From Candidatus Zixiibacteriota bacterium (GTDB lineage Bacteria > SM23-81 > DAOVCL01), in contig DAOVCL010000002.1 of assembly GCA_030670005.1 (NCBI GenBank), positions 1-34,912 of the forward strand: a stretch of 34,912 bases of DNA, in the 5' to 3' direction. The notes below the pieces were generated by a model. The model had not been told where the DNA came from and did no database searches. It was given only the letters and a program-made list of their open reading frames with translations. Below, one piece after another: positions 24,436 to 31,272 of this stretch (the stretch's first letter is position 1; each line of letters starts with the position of its first letter). A program made the translations under genes and the position numbers.

Positions 24436-24797
24436 AGCTTAGCAAAGATGTTCCGTTGTCGTTCGGCCATATCCTTCAGAATCTTCGAAGCCGTATCCAA
24501 GATACTGAAGATCCGTTCGTCCACTACGGAGTAGTAATTATTTACACCTTCTTTCCGGCTGACTACAAGTCCCAGGCTCTTGAGAATTGCCAGATGGCGG
24601 GAGACTACGGAGAGATCCACCCTTAACTTTGGAGCTAAGTCACAGGTGCACTTTTCGCCTTTCCGTAGGAGTTTAAGGATTTCGATTCTCTGGTCACAGG
24701 CCAAGGCAGCAAAGAAGCGAGTCCTGGGATCCTCTCTATACCCTTGAAATCCTCCCCGACTCCTTCTCCCCCACATTTTTTTTAACTTATGCGGCAT
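24432..24797 (-). CDS. ArsR/SmtB-family transcriptional repressor
   Basis: 121 aa from ATG 24797; the frame is open to 24842 but that would translate the operator palindrome. Winged-helix core: FFAALACDQRIEILKLLRKG, then EKCTCDLAPKLRVDLSVVSRHLAILKSLGLVVSRKEGVNNYYSV. The CTCDL motif in the alpha-3 region is the metal- or thiol-sensing site of classical ArsR proteins. Arginine/glycine-rich N-terminal extension of unknown role. Likely represses its own operon (arsR, Mrp-like fragment, NifX-like). Confidence 0.88.
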   Translation of the reverse strand: MPHKLKKMWGRRSRGGFQGYREDPRTRFFAALACDQRIEILKLLRKGEKCTCDLAPKLRVDLSVVSRHLAILKSLGLVVSRKEGVNNYYSVVDERIFSILDTASKILKDMAERQRNIFAKL

Positions 24798-24806
24798 ATT
24801 GTTTGC

Positions 24807-24830
24807 TTTATTGCATAATCGTGCAATAAA
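24807..24830. promoter_or_regulatory. palindromic operator upstream of arsR
   Basis: TTTATTGCA-TAATCG-TGCAATAAA, perfect 9-bp arms with a 6-bp spacer, 10 bp upstream of the arsR start codon. This size and AT-rich 12-2-12-like symmetry are typical of ArsR-family autoregulatory operators, which overlap the promoter. Confidence 0.7.
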
Positions 24831-24842
24831 GTAATAAAACAA

Positions 24843-25242
24843 AATTCATCTGTCAAGAGTTTTAAAAGCCTTTTTAGAAAAAATTTTAAGGTAGGAATTT
24901 CCAGGATTGAGATTGTGGTAACAGTTTACAGGGATCACCCCGTCCCGATGGGACCGGGATCCCTTAGGGAGCAGCCAGGCATTCGTCAGTTGTCTGTTGT
25001 CACGGATTTTTCCTGTTCCCTGGAAACTGATCTCCAAGAGCTAGATAAGAAATTTTGGTCTTCCGAATTTCCAATCCCTGACAACTGACCCCTGATCCCT
25101 GGGAACTGTTACAATTATAGCTAAAAACTGATGGGATTTCAATCCCTTTTGGCTTGACAAGGGGGACAAATTTACTTTTTTTGCAGACAGTTCGCAACTT
25201 ATAACCACGGACCAGCACGGAAAAACAGGGAGCAGTAATAAG
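24843..25242. other. intergenic spacer without recognisable gene
   Basis: About 400 bp between arsR and repeat-A copy 2. Contains short phrases repeated within the region (TCCCTGG..ACTG, TGACAACTGACCCCTGATCCC) and several stop codons in all frames. Looks like degraded repeat DNA; no gene seen. Confidence 0.4.
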
Positions 25243-25408
25243 ACATTTCGGAATTTCTTAGAAATTCCGAAATGTAGAGGGTTGTTTGAAGGGGGTAAGC
25301 CCCCTTCAAGGGTGACAGCGGAACAATCCAAGCGAGCGGAGGATTGCGGGGCGCCAGAGGGGCGAGAGCCCCTATGGAGAACTTTCGCGACCGAAGGGAG
25401 CTAAGTTC
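25243..25408. repeat. dispersed repeat A, copy 2
   Basis: Same order of modules as copy 1 (1295-1458): 33-bp palindrome, TTGAAGGGG/CCCCTTCAA hairpin, GTGACAGCGGA, GCGCCAGAGGGGCGAGAGCCCCTATGG, and the terminal CGACCGAAGGGAGCTAAGTTC. Several differences are compensatory (for example GGGGATAGGTCCCC versus GGGGGTAAGCCCCC), so the stems are kept while the sequence drifts. 128 bp upstream of tatD. Confidence 0.75.
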
Positions 25409-25535
25409 TTTACAGGGATCAGGAATAGCCAGCATAAACCCCATTTTTAATTCTTAATTCATAATTCTTAATTCATAATTGCTGTTTTGTAAATCCGTGA
25501 GATTCCGTGGTGATTGTTACCTTTTTAGGTGAGAG

Positions 25536-26318
25536 ATGATACCCTTCATAGATACCCATGTCCATCTCAACCTCCCCGACTTCGACCCGGATAGGGAAGA
25601 GGTCATCGAGAGGGCCAAGGATTCGGGAATAAGCCACATCCTCATCCCCGGGATAGACCTCCCCTCCAGCCGAATATCCATAGAGCTTGCCCAGAGGTTT
25701 GAGGGGCTCTATGCCGCAGTGGGGGTTCATCCTCATGAGGCCAAAGAGTTTAAGCCCAATGATTTGCTTGTCCTAAGGGAACTGGCTCAACACTCCAAGG
25801 TGAAGGCGATTGGGGAGATGGGACTCGACTTCTACCGAAAGCTCTCCCCAAAATCAGATCAGGTAGAGGCCTTCAGGGCCCAGCTTCGGTTGGCCAAGGA
25901 TCTGGGCCTCCCCATAGTAGTGCACTCAAGAGGGGCTATTGAGGAAGCCCTGGAGATCCTAAATAATGAAAGGGATGGACTGAAGGGGGTGCTCCACTGC
26001 TTTGAGGGGGATAGGGAAGCAGCCGATAGGGCACTTGGGCTGGGCCTACACATCTCCTTCACCGGTCAGGTCACCTTTCCCAGATCCCAGGCCCTGGCAG
26101 TTGCTAAGCTGGTCCCCTTGGATAGGCTCCTCCTGGAGACGGACAGTCCCTACCTGGCCCCTGTCCCCCATCGAGGGAAGAGGAATGAGCCGGCCTGGGT
26201 AAGGCTTGTGGCCGAGTCGATTGCCCAGGCCAGGGAGATGGATCTGGAGAGCTTAGTAATGGCTACCTCTCAGGCGGCGATTGAGCTCTTTGGCCTCCCC
26301 AAAATGGAGGCGGGGTGA
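25536..26318 (+). CDS. tatD: TatD-family metal-dependent DNase
   Basis: 260 aa, TIM-barrel amidohydrolase-like hydrolase. Metal ligands and signatures: IDTHVHLN (H8, H10), AIGEMGLDFYR with the glutamate, VVHSRGA, VLHCFEGD, and LLETDSPYLAPVPHRGKRNEP. TatD enzymes are 3'-5' exonucleases implicated in DNA repair and in nucleotide clean-up. ATG 25536 follows GGTGAGAG. Length is normal. Overlaps rsmA (stop TGA inside GTGA), a common tatD-rsmA pairing. Confidence 0.95.
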   Translation: MIPFIDTHVHLNLPDFDPDREEVIERAKDSGISHILIPGIDLPSSRISIELAQRFEGLYAAVGVHPHEAKEFKPNDLLVLRELAQHSKVKAIGEMGLDFYRKLSPKSDQVEAFRAQLRLAKDLGLPIVVHSRGAIEEALEILNNERDGLKGVLHCFEGDREAADRALGLGLHISFTGQVTFPRSQALAVAKLVPLDRLLLETDSPYLAPVPHRGKRNEPAWVRLVAESIAQAREMDLESLVMATSQAAIELFGLPKMEAG

Positions 26319-27148
26319 GAAGGGGAATTCTGCTCCCCTCACTGGGCTTGAGGTTCCTTCCCAAGAGGAGCCTGGGCCAGAACTTCCTAATCAACCAAGG
26401 GGCCGCCCAAAGGATTGCCCAAGGCCTGGATCTTGACCCCCAGGATGTGGTGGTGGAGATCGGGCCGGGGAGCGGCATCCTCACCAAGGAACTCCTCAAG
26501 TATGGGGCCCAGGTAATCGGGGTGGAGATAGACAGCCGCCTCTGCCAGATCTTAAGGGAGAACCTGAAATCGGAGAGGCTTCTCGTCTTCTGTGAGGACT
26601 TCCTGGGGTTTGACCTCTCCCCCTGGGGGGGAAATCTTAAGCTGGTGGGAAACATACCCTATCACCTTACCTCTCCGGTCATAGAGAGGCTAATTAACCA
26701 GAGGGAGAGGCTCGAGCTTATCATCCTAACCCTGCAGAAAGAGGTGGCCAGAAGGATTTGCTCCCCTCCGGGGAGAAAGGACTTTAGCTCCCTTTCGGTG
26801 ATCTCCCAACTCTACTTCCGTCCTTATAAGCTCTTTGACCTCTCCCCCTCCTCCTTCCGGCCCAGGCCCAAGGTTGAGTCCACGGTCCTCGGGCTAAAGG
26901 TGAGGAAGGAGTTGGCCGTTCCAGTTCCGGATGAGCAATTCTTCAGGAAGGTGGTGAGAGGGGCCTTTGGGAAGAGGAGGAAGACCATCAAGAATGCCCT
27001 TAAGGGGCTTATTCCCCAGGGGAGGGAGGGCGAGATTTTCTCCCGGGCCGGGGTTGATCCCACCCTCAGGGGGGAGGCCCTGAGCCTAAAAGATTTCTCC
27101 CGTTTGAGTATAGTCCTCTGGGATTATCTCCCTAAAGATGAAACTTAA
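26315..27148 (+). CDS. rsmA: 16S rRNA dimethyladenosine transferase
   Basis: 277 aa. RsmA/KsgA dimethylates two adjacent adenosines near the 3' end of 16S rRNA. Motifs: SLGQNFLINQGAAQRI, VVEIGPGSGILTKELL (motif I), GVEIDSRL (motif II), and NIPYHLTSPVIERL (motif IV NIPY). The C-terminal small domain contains FRPRPKVESTV and KRRKTIKNAL. GTG start 26315 overlaps the tatD stop; translation is therefore coupled. Overlaps the following gene by 11 bp. Confidence 0.96.
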   Translation: MRRGILLPSLGLRFLPKRSLGQNFLINQGAAQRIAQGLDLDPQDVVVEIGPGSGILTKELLKYGAQVIGVEIDSRLCQILRENLKSERLLVFCEDFLGFDLSPWGGNLKLVGNIPYHLTSPVIERLINQRERLELIILTLQKEVARRICSPPGRKDFSSLSVISQLYFRPYKLFDLSPSSFRPRPKVESTVLGLKVRKELAVPVPDEQFFRKVVRGAFGKRRKTIKNALKGLIPQGREGEIFSRAGVDPTLRGEALSLKDFSRLSIVLWDYLPKDET

Positions 27149-28880
27149 GTTTACAGCCATCCTTTTGCTTAGCCTGCCGATAAGTGGCTCTGCCCTTGAA
27201 TATCGCTTCGACTATGACCTGAATGGCCGAACGAAGAGGTGGGGGAATACAGTCCTTTATCAGGACAGCCTACCCGGGATGAGGGTTAACCTGAAGGGGC
27301 TCACCTCCTCTTCCCTCTTCTCCTCCCCTGGCCTGGAGAGGAGGGAGAAGAATCGGTTTCTGGGGCTTAACCTTGTTATGCCGCTGAGGAATAACCTCTC
27401 TTGGACCCCCTTCTTTGTCGGGACAGAAATGGAAGTGAGGGGCCAAGGAAGAAAGGAAGCCAAAGTAGGGGCCGGGATCGAGTTGAAACAGGGTTCTGTC
27501 CTCTCCCTCTCCCTTCAAGGGGGGGGAGTAGCCCTGAGGAGGGACGAGGGTTCACCGCTCTCAGGCCTGATCTATGGAATGAAGGGGGAGATAAAGCTCC
27601 CCTCAGATCGGAAGGTTGTGGCCAACCTCAGGTTTGGCCGAAGAAAGGAGGCCCTGAAGCTGGTTCCTAAAGAGGGGAGTAGCCTTATCTTCCGGATGGG
27701 ATTGGAGAGTTGGAGGATCAAGAATGGGGTCTCCATTCTGGACTCCACCCAGGAGAGGAACTACTTTTTGGGAGATAAACCAGACTCCACTGGAGGGAGA
27801 AGGGAAAGGGTGAGGGAGATAAGGTTTAACTCCCGAGTCAGCCTGATCGGAGGGTTTCGGGGAGACCTCTCCCTCTTCCGCTCCCAGGGGGTGACCCATC
27901 GCCGGAGGGGGAGGGAGGGATGGGCCAGGGTGGTGGAGGAGCTGAGGGATGGATTCTCCTTGACCGTTGAGCACCCCTTGGGCAATGGGTATCGGTTTTC
28001 CCTTTTCTATAGATACCTAAGAGGGGAAGATGACTACGAGGGAGAGTTAAGGGATGAAAGACTGGAGGGCGGAGAACTGGGGGGGATTTTAAGCTGGATT
28101 CCATCCCCTGCTGACTCCCTGAAATTGGAGGGCTTCGCCGGGCTGAGGTCGGTAAAGCCCTCGGCTCAGGCCAACTATGACGATCGAGATGAAGCAAACA
28201 GGTTCCTGCGAGGGAGCATCTCTCATCGTTTTTCCCCTTGCCTTCACCTCAAGGTCAAAGCAGGTCTGGAGATGGAGAAACAGATCTATGTCCAGGGGGA
28301 GAAATCGGCAAACAACAACTCCGTTATGATCTACTCCCTGGCTCCTGAAACGATCTGGAGGGTAGGTGAAGGGCTGTCCTTAAGGCAGGGATTCAGGCTA
28401 AGTGCCAGGTATCAGACATATGATTGGGCTCAAAGCCAGCATATGGATAATCTCCTGCGGGGCTTGGAGTCGGAGAGCGGGCTCTACTGGAGGTTGAGCA
28501 GTAGGCTCAGGGGGAGGCTAAGCTATCTCCACAAGTGGGAGGATTATGGAAAACTGAAGTGGGAGGATGAGTGGGTAGAAAGGCTAAGCTGGAAGAGAAC
28601 CTCCAACCAGTTGAGCTTCTCCTTTAGCTATTTACCCAGCAAAGGTTTTCGCCTAACTCCAGGTCTTGTTTATGGATTGGAGAGGGAATTGGTCCCGGAG
28701 ATCTCCCCCTTAGGGGGAGGATGGGAGCTTTCGGCAAAGGAAAGGAGACTACGCCTCTCTCTCGAGGGAGGTCTCTCCTTAGGCAGGAGAGGTTTGATCC
28801 TACTCCAGGGGAGCCGCAGGATCATTGTGGGAGGGGAGAACTTCGATTATCTCAACTTAAACATAAACCTATTTTACTAA
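27138..28880 (+). CDS. predicted outer-membrane beta-barrel protein of unknown function
   Basis: 580 aa. Signal peptide MKLKFTAILLLSLPISGSA|LEYRF. The mature part has many amphipathic beta strands (for example YRFSLFYRYLRGEDDYEG, LRGRLSYLHKWEDY, QLSFSFSYLPSKGFRLTPGLVYG), arginine/glycine-rich turns, and ends in DYLNLNINLFY, a typical aromatic terminal strand. No named family recognised. Starts inside rsmA (11-bp overlap), so it belongs to the tatD-rsmA unit. Confidence 0.75.
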   Translation: MKLKFTAILLLSLPISGSALEYRFDYDLNGRTKRWGNTVLYQDSLPGMRVNLKGLTSSSLFSSPGLERREKNRFLGLNLVMPLRNNLSWTPFFVGTEMEVRGQGRKEAKVGAGIELKQGSVLSLSLQGGGVALRRDEGSPLSGLIYGMKGEIKLPSDRKVVANLRFGRRKEALKLVPKEGSSLIFRMGLESWRIKNGVSILDSTQERNYFLGDKPDSTGGRRERVREIRFNSRVSLIGGFRGDLSLFRSQGVTHRRRGREGWARVVEELRDGFSLTVEHPLGNGYRFSLFYRYLRGEDDYEGELRDERLEGGELGGILSWIPSPADSLKLEGFAGLRSVKPSAQANYDDRDEANRFLRGSISHRFSPCLHLKVKAGLEMEKQIYVQGEKSANNNSVMIYSLAPETIWRVGEGLSLRQGFRLSARYQTYDWAQSQHMDNLLRGLESESGLYWRLSSRLRGRLSYLHKWEDYGKLKWEDEWVERLSWKRTSNQLSFSFSYLPSKGFRLTPGLVYGLERELVPEISPLGGGWELSAKERRLRLSLEGGLSLGRRGLILLQGSRRIIVGGENFDYLNLNINLFY

Positions 28881-28895
28881 CCTGAATAATTCGTA

Positions 28896-29060
28896 TGCCA
28901 CAAAGGCACCAAGCCCCAAAGTCTTGATTAAATATAGATTAAGCAAATGTTCACAGGTTAATGCAGAGAAACTGAGTTTAACAAACAGGGGTTCTTATGT
29001 TTAATCTTCTTAGTAATCCTTCGACTTCGCTCAGGACATGCTTGGTGGCTTCGTGGCTAA
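28896..29060. repeat. intergenic inverted-repeat element
   Basis: CCACAAAGGCACCAAG at the left and CTTGGTGGCTTCGTGG near 29041-29057 form imperfect inverted ends around about 165 bp without a gene. The inner part contains CCTTCGACTTCGCTCAGGAC, a phrase typical of small dispersed palindromic repeats. Likely a decayed MITE between the barrel gene and the lipoprotein gene. Confidence 0.4.
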
Positions 29061-29081
29061 ATTTATGAATAGTTCGTGCCA

Positions 29082-29672
29082 ATGAATAAAAAGGCTTTTT
29101 TGTCTATCATACTTTTTCTCATATTAGGGACAGCCTGTAAGAACCCCTTCTCTCTGCGCAAAAGCGAAGAGCCAAAGGGAAAACCGGGCAGGTGGGAGGT
29201 GCCCACTAAGCCTCAAGAGGCCATAAACAATCTGGCCAGGGTCTATAGGGATCAGTCCTTAGTAAACCTTGCCAACTGTCTGGATAAATCCTTTACCTTC
29301 TCCGCCCCAGAGGAGTCCCTCCGTTCCCCCTCTCTCTTTTACAACTGGGAGAAGACCAGGGAAGTAGAGGTCACCAGAGGGATATTCTCTCAGGTGATTC
29401 CGGATTCCCTCTCCATCTTCCTCTCCTTGGAAAAGGATTCCCTGATATCCGATGAGATTTATACTGAGCAGGCAACCCTATATCGGCGCTACTATCTGAT
29501 CGTAGAGGGATCTGCCAACGCCCCCTTACACCATCCTGCCTATGGTCTGGCCTGTTTCAGGTTGATCCTGGGGGATGATAACCTCTGGAGGCTAAGCTTC
29601 TGGAGGGATGAGCCCGTGGAGAGGGATGGGGCAAATAGCTGGGCTGCCCTCAAGATTGAACTTGGCTGGTAG
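29082..29672 (+). CDS. lipoprotein of unknown function
   Basis: 196 aa from ATG 29082; GTG 29076 adds two residues. MNKKAFLSIILFLILGTAC is a lipoprotein signal with lipobox LGTAC. The mature protein contains RWEVPTKPQEAINNLARVYRDQSLVNLANCLDKSFTF, a pattern like the N-terminal helices of NTF2-like/SnoaL-fold lipoproteins. It also has LYRRYYLIVEG and LWRLSFWRDEP strands, which support a cone-shaped NTF2-like fold. No catalytic residues assigned. Follows the repeat-bearing gap after the barrel gene. Confidence 0.7.
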   Translation: MNKKAFLSIILFLILGTACKNPFSLRKSEEPKGKPGRWEVPTKPQEAINNLARVYRDQSLVNLANCLDKSFTFSAPEESLRSPSLFYNWEKTREVEVTRGIFSQVIPDSLSIFLSLEKDSLISDEIYTEQATLYRRYYLIVEGSANAPLHHPAYGLACFRLILGDDNLWRLSFWRDEPVERDGANSWAALKIELGW

Positions 29673-29692
29673 CGAAACCATATGGGTAGGTC

Positions 29693-29784
29693 GGGGTCAA
29701 GCCTTTAACTGCTAATTACCGTAGGGGGCTGTCAGAGGGGGATACTTAGCAGCGCCTAAATTGGTAATTAAAGGTTTGACCCCC
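29693..29784. mobile_element. short inverted-repeat element (MITE/REP-like)
   Basis: Left arm GGGGTCAAGCCTTTAA...TAATTACC (29693-29720) pairs with right arm GGTAATTAAAGGTTTGACCCC (29763-29783; 21 bp, shown in outline) except for a CTGC bulge. The ~92-bp unit contains GCGCCTAAATT and TACTTAGCAGCGC but no ORF. Its right end overlaps and terminates the zeta-toxin fragment, so it probably inserted into that gene. Confidence 0.6.
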
Positions 29785-29884
29785 AACTGTGCTTCGGGTA
29801 GGGATACTGCTCCAGGTACTCCCGGGCGAAAGTGGTTTTGCCCGATCCATTAGGACCGGCAACGACTAAGGCTTGCACTCTCAA
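29768..29884 (-). pseudogene. N-terminal fragment of a zeta-toxin-like P-loop kinase
   Basis: TTG 29884 after GGGAGG starts MRVQALVVAGPNGSGKTTFAREYLEQYPYPKH (quoted in two parts: VVAGPNGSGKTTFARE is the Walker A region), then the frame runs into the inverted-repeat element and stops at 29768-29770. The AGPNGSGKTT N-terminus is typical of zeta-toxin/UDP-GlcNAc-kinase-like proteins. Only the first ~32 residues survive, so no activity is expected. Confidence 0.65.
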
Positions 29885-29904
29885 TCAACCTCCCACTCGC
29901 CATA

Positions 29905-29933
29905 TGTCTGAGTTCAAGCGCTTGTTATGAGGC
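29905..29933 (-). repeat. truncated attC site (R''-L'' half) at the end of the cassette array
   Basis: On the minus strand GCCTCATAAC-AAGCGCTTGAACTCAGAC: an R'' box followed by the usual L'' segment. The complementary L'-R' half is absent; sequence switches to the zeta-toxin fragment. GCCTCATAAC is the exact reverse complement of GTTATGAGGC at the start of the PIN cassette (30628), confirming that this is that cassette's own attC. Confidence 0.7.
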
Positions 29934-30089
29934 TTTTTGTTGCTTGATTGCGAAAGACACGACGCGATGATTAGAAGCTTTTTGCCTTCTTCGAGCATCT
30001 TCTACTATATTCTTTATGTTGTAGTTGAATTTCTCGGCATTAGCTTCACGAATTTTTCGAACTTCTTGAACTATAGGATCTTTCCACAT
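29925..30089 (-). CDS. small antitoxin-like protein paired with PIN toxin
   Basis: 54 aa from ATG 30089, one base after the PIN gene stop. MWKDPIVQEVRKIREANAEK, then FNYNIKNIVEDARRR and RVVSFAIKQ. This 'W-DPIVeEVR-iRe--a--fnyd' pattern is common in short proteins encoded next to PIN-domain toxins and is taken as the antitoxin. Its stop codon lies inside the attC R'' box, so the gene fills the cassette exactly. Toxin-first order is the reverse of classical VapBC. Confidence 0.75.
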   Translation of the reverse strand: MWKDPIVQEVRKIREANAEKFNYNIKNIVEDARRRQKASNHRVVSFAIKQQKAS

Positions 30090-30090
30090 T

Positions 30091-30567
30091 TTAGTCTTCT
30101 CCCATTAACTCTTCAGGTGTGCAAATAATCGGACATTCATATCCTCTTGATTTGCAAACTGATTTAATTCCGATTGATATTTCAGCATTTGCCAGGTGAG
30201 CGCAGTTCCATGTTAAGAGAAACTGTATGTTGTGAACAGTTGCAATGGCGATGTGTGCAGCATCTGTGGCAGCTTTCTGAGGAATAACACCAGCGTCCAG
30301 AATTGCAGAGGCCAAATCTGTTACATCATCGGTAATATCCAACAGGTCAAATTCAGACAAAATTTCAAGTCTTCTTTGTGATGCTTCTTCGTCCCCTTGC
30401 CCTGTCTCATCAATCACAAACTGCGAAATAAAAATTTCAAAATTATGCCTTCGCTTTTCCCACCATTCATGGGTAATTTGTTGATGTGCAGCAACAATCA
30501 AATCCCTACTTGGTCGGGCAGTCTGATAACTTGGAATTGTGGTTTCTAAATATAGTTTAGCTTTCAT
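30091..30567 (-). CDS. PIN-domain ribonuclease toxin (VapC-like)
   Basis: 158 aa. N-terminal KLYLETTIPSYQTARPSRD with the first acidic residue, a middle FISQFVIDETGQGDEEASQRR, and the C-terminal acidic cluster AATDAAHIAIATVHNIQFLLTWNCAHLANA. This layout is that of PIN-fold Mg-dependent RNases of type II toxin-antitoxin systems; in the family the acidic residues bind the metal. Cassette-borne TA pairs are thought to stabilise integron arrays. Followed by the antitoxin-like gene in the same cassette. Confidence 0.85.
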   Translation of the reverse strand: MKAKLYLETTIPSYQTARPSRDLIVAAHQQITHEWWEKRRHNFEIFISQFVIDETGQGDEEASQRRLEILSEFDLLDITDDVTDLASAILDAGVIPQKAATDAAHIAIATVHNIQFLLTWNCAHLANAEISIGIKSVCKSRGYECPIICTPEELMGED

Positions 30568-30621
30568 GGTTCAGATACTCTTCATCTAAATGTGGCTAAA
30601 TCAAAGTTTATGCTTTCCAGC

Positions 30622-30643
30622 CTCATAACAATGATTAGGCGAC
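30622..30643 (-). repeat. collapsed attC of the VOC cassette
   Basis: Minus strand reads GTCGCCTAAT-CATT-GTTATGAGGC. The first part matches the expected R'' for the VOC cassette (complement of its start GTTAAGCGAC, two mismatches). The second part is the R' start of the PIN cassette. The ~60 bp hairpin that should separate them is missing, so the site has been deleted internally and should no longer recombine. Confidence 0.6.
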
Positions 30644-30649
30644 GAGCAC

Positions 30650-30988
30650 TCAATCTTGGAATGCCTCAGGTTCCTCATACAGGTTGAACACAAACCCAAA
30701 AGGATCACGCATATAGCAACAGCCTCCTTTACCCTCCCAGCGGACAACTTCGCACCCTGCTTGGAGAAGCTCTTCTTTTGCTTTCTCTACATTAGGGACC
30801 AGAACTTCCAGGATTGGCCCCATAGAGGCTCCTTGATCAAAGAAGAGGCGAAGGTGCCCAGCTTGAAGCTCGATTGCCTTTCCCTCCTGACCAACCACTT
30901 CGAGTCCCATGACATTCTTGTAAAACTCCACAGCCTGATTAGGGTCCGGAAGCTGTAAACAAACACATCGGCCAAATTTGTAAAGCAT
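30650..30988 (-). CDS. VOC/glyoxalase-fold protein
   Basis: 112 aa from ATG 30988; TTG 30994 is also possible. One VOC module pair: LQLPDPNQAVEFYKNVMGLEVV ... LEVLVPNVEKAKEELLQAGCEVVRWEGKG and YMRDPFGFVFNLYEEPE. The end E in FNLYEE fits the last metal-ligand position; the usual first histidine is replaced (GRCVCLQL), so it may bind a ligand rather than catalyse. VOC proteins in cassettes often give resistance to thiol-reactive drugs or bleomycin-type compounds. The specificity is not deducible here. Confidence 0.8.
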   Translation of the reverse strand: MLYKFGRCVCLQLPDPNQAVEFYKNVMGLEVVGQEGKAIELQAGHLRLFFDQGASMGPILEVLVPNVEKAKEELLQAGCEVVRWEGKGGCCYMRDPFGFVFNLYEEPEAFQD

Positions 30989-31018
30989 GGTCAAACGACT
31001 CCCTTCTCATAGTATGTC

Positions 31019-31093
31019 GCTTAACGGGTGGCTAAGCGGCTGGCAAAGAAGCGCAGCGGATTTGCCAGTCCGACTTCAGCCGATTGTTGTACG
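31019..31093 (-). repeat. attC site of the Nudix cassette
   Basis: 75 bp. Minus strand: R'' CGTACAAC, L'' CGGCTGAAGTCGG, stem GGCAAA...TTTGCC around a GCGCAGCG loop, L' GCCGCTTAGCCACC, R' CGTTAAGC. R'' is the exact complement of GTTGTACG, the start of the same cassette at 33416. Confidence 0.8.
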
Positions 31094-31149
31094 CTCTACA
31101 AATTGATCCTTCAGAAATCATGTTATTTTGAACTCAACTTGGATTTGTA

Positions 31150-31272
31150 TTAATCAGTATTTGTGACATTATTTAGTTTTCGCCCGATCTTTCTCTGCTT
31201 CAAAGGATCCCGATAGCATGCTTTTACCTTCTTCCTTTGGTGGTAGTGAAATATTTCTTTCAAGTGATTCAT
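31150..31272 (-). CDS. possible small basic ORF or displaced tail of the membrane protein
   Basis: ATG 31272 overlaps the stop of the membrane gene (ATGA) and gives 40 aa, MNHLKEIFHYHQRKKVKACY..., strongly basic. In the +1 frame the same DNA reads NESLERNISLPPKEEGKSML then SGSFEAEKDRAKTK before a stop, which looks more like a natural hydrophilic C-terminal tail. Either there is a third small gene or a one-base frameshift cut off the tail of the membrane protein. Confidence 0.35.
   Translation of the reverse strand: MNHLKEIFHYHQRKKVKACYRDPLKQRKIGRKLNNVTNTD

Noticed and set aside
25041..25444. Reverse-strand frames across repeat-A copy 2
   Set aside because: Translations of repeat hairpins; the equivalent frames in copy 1 are not conserved as protein.
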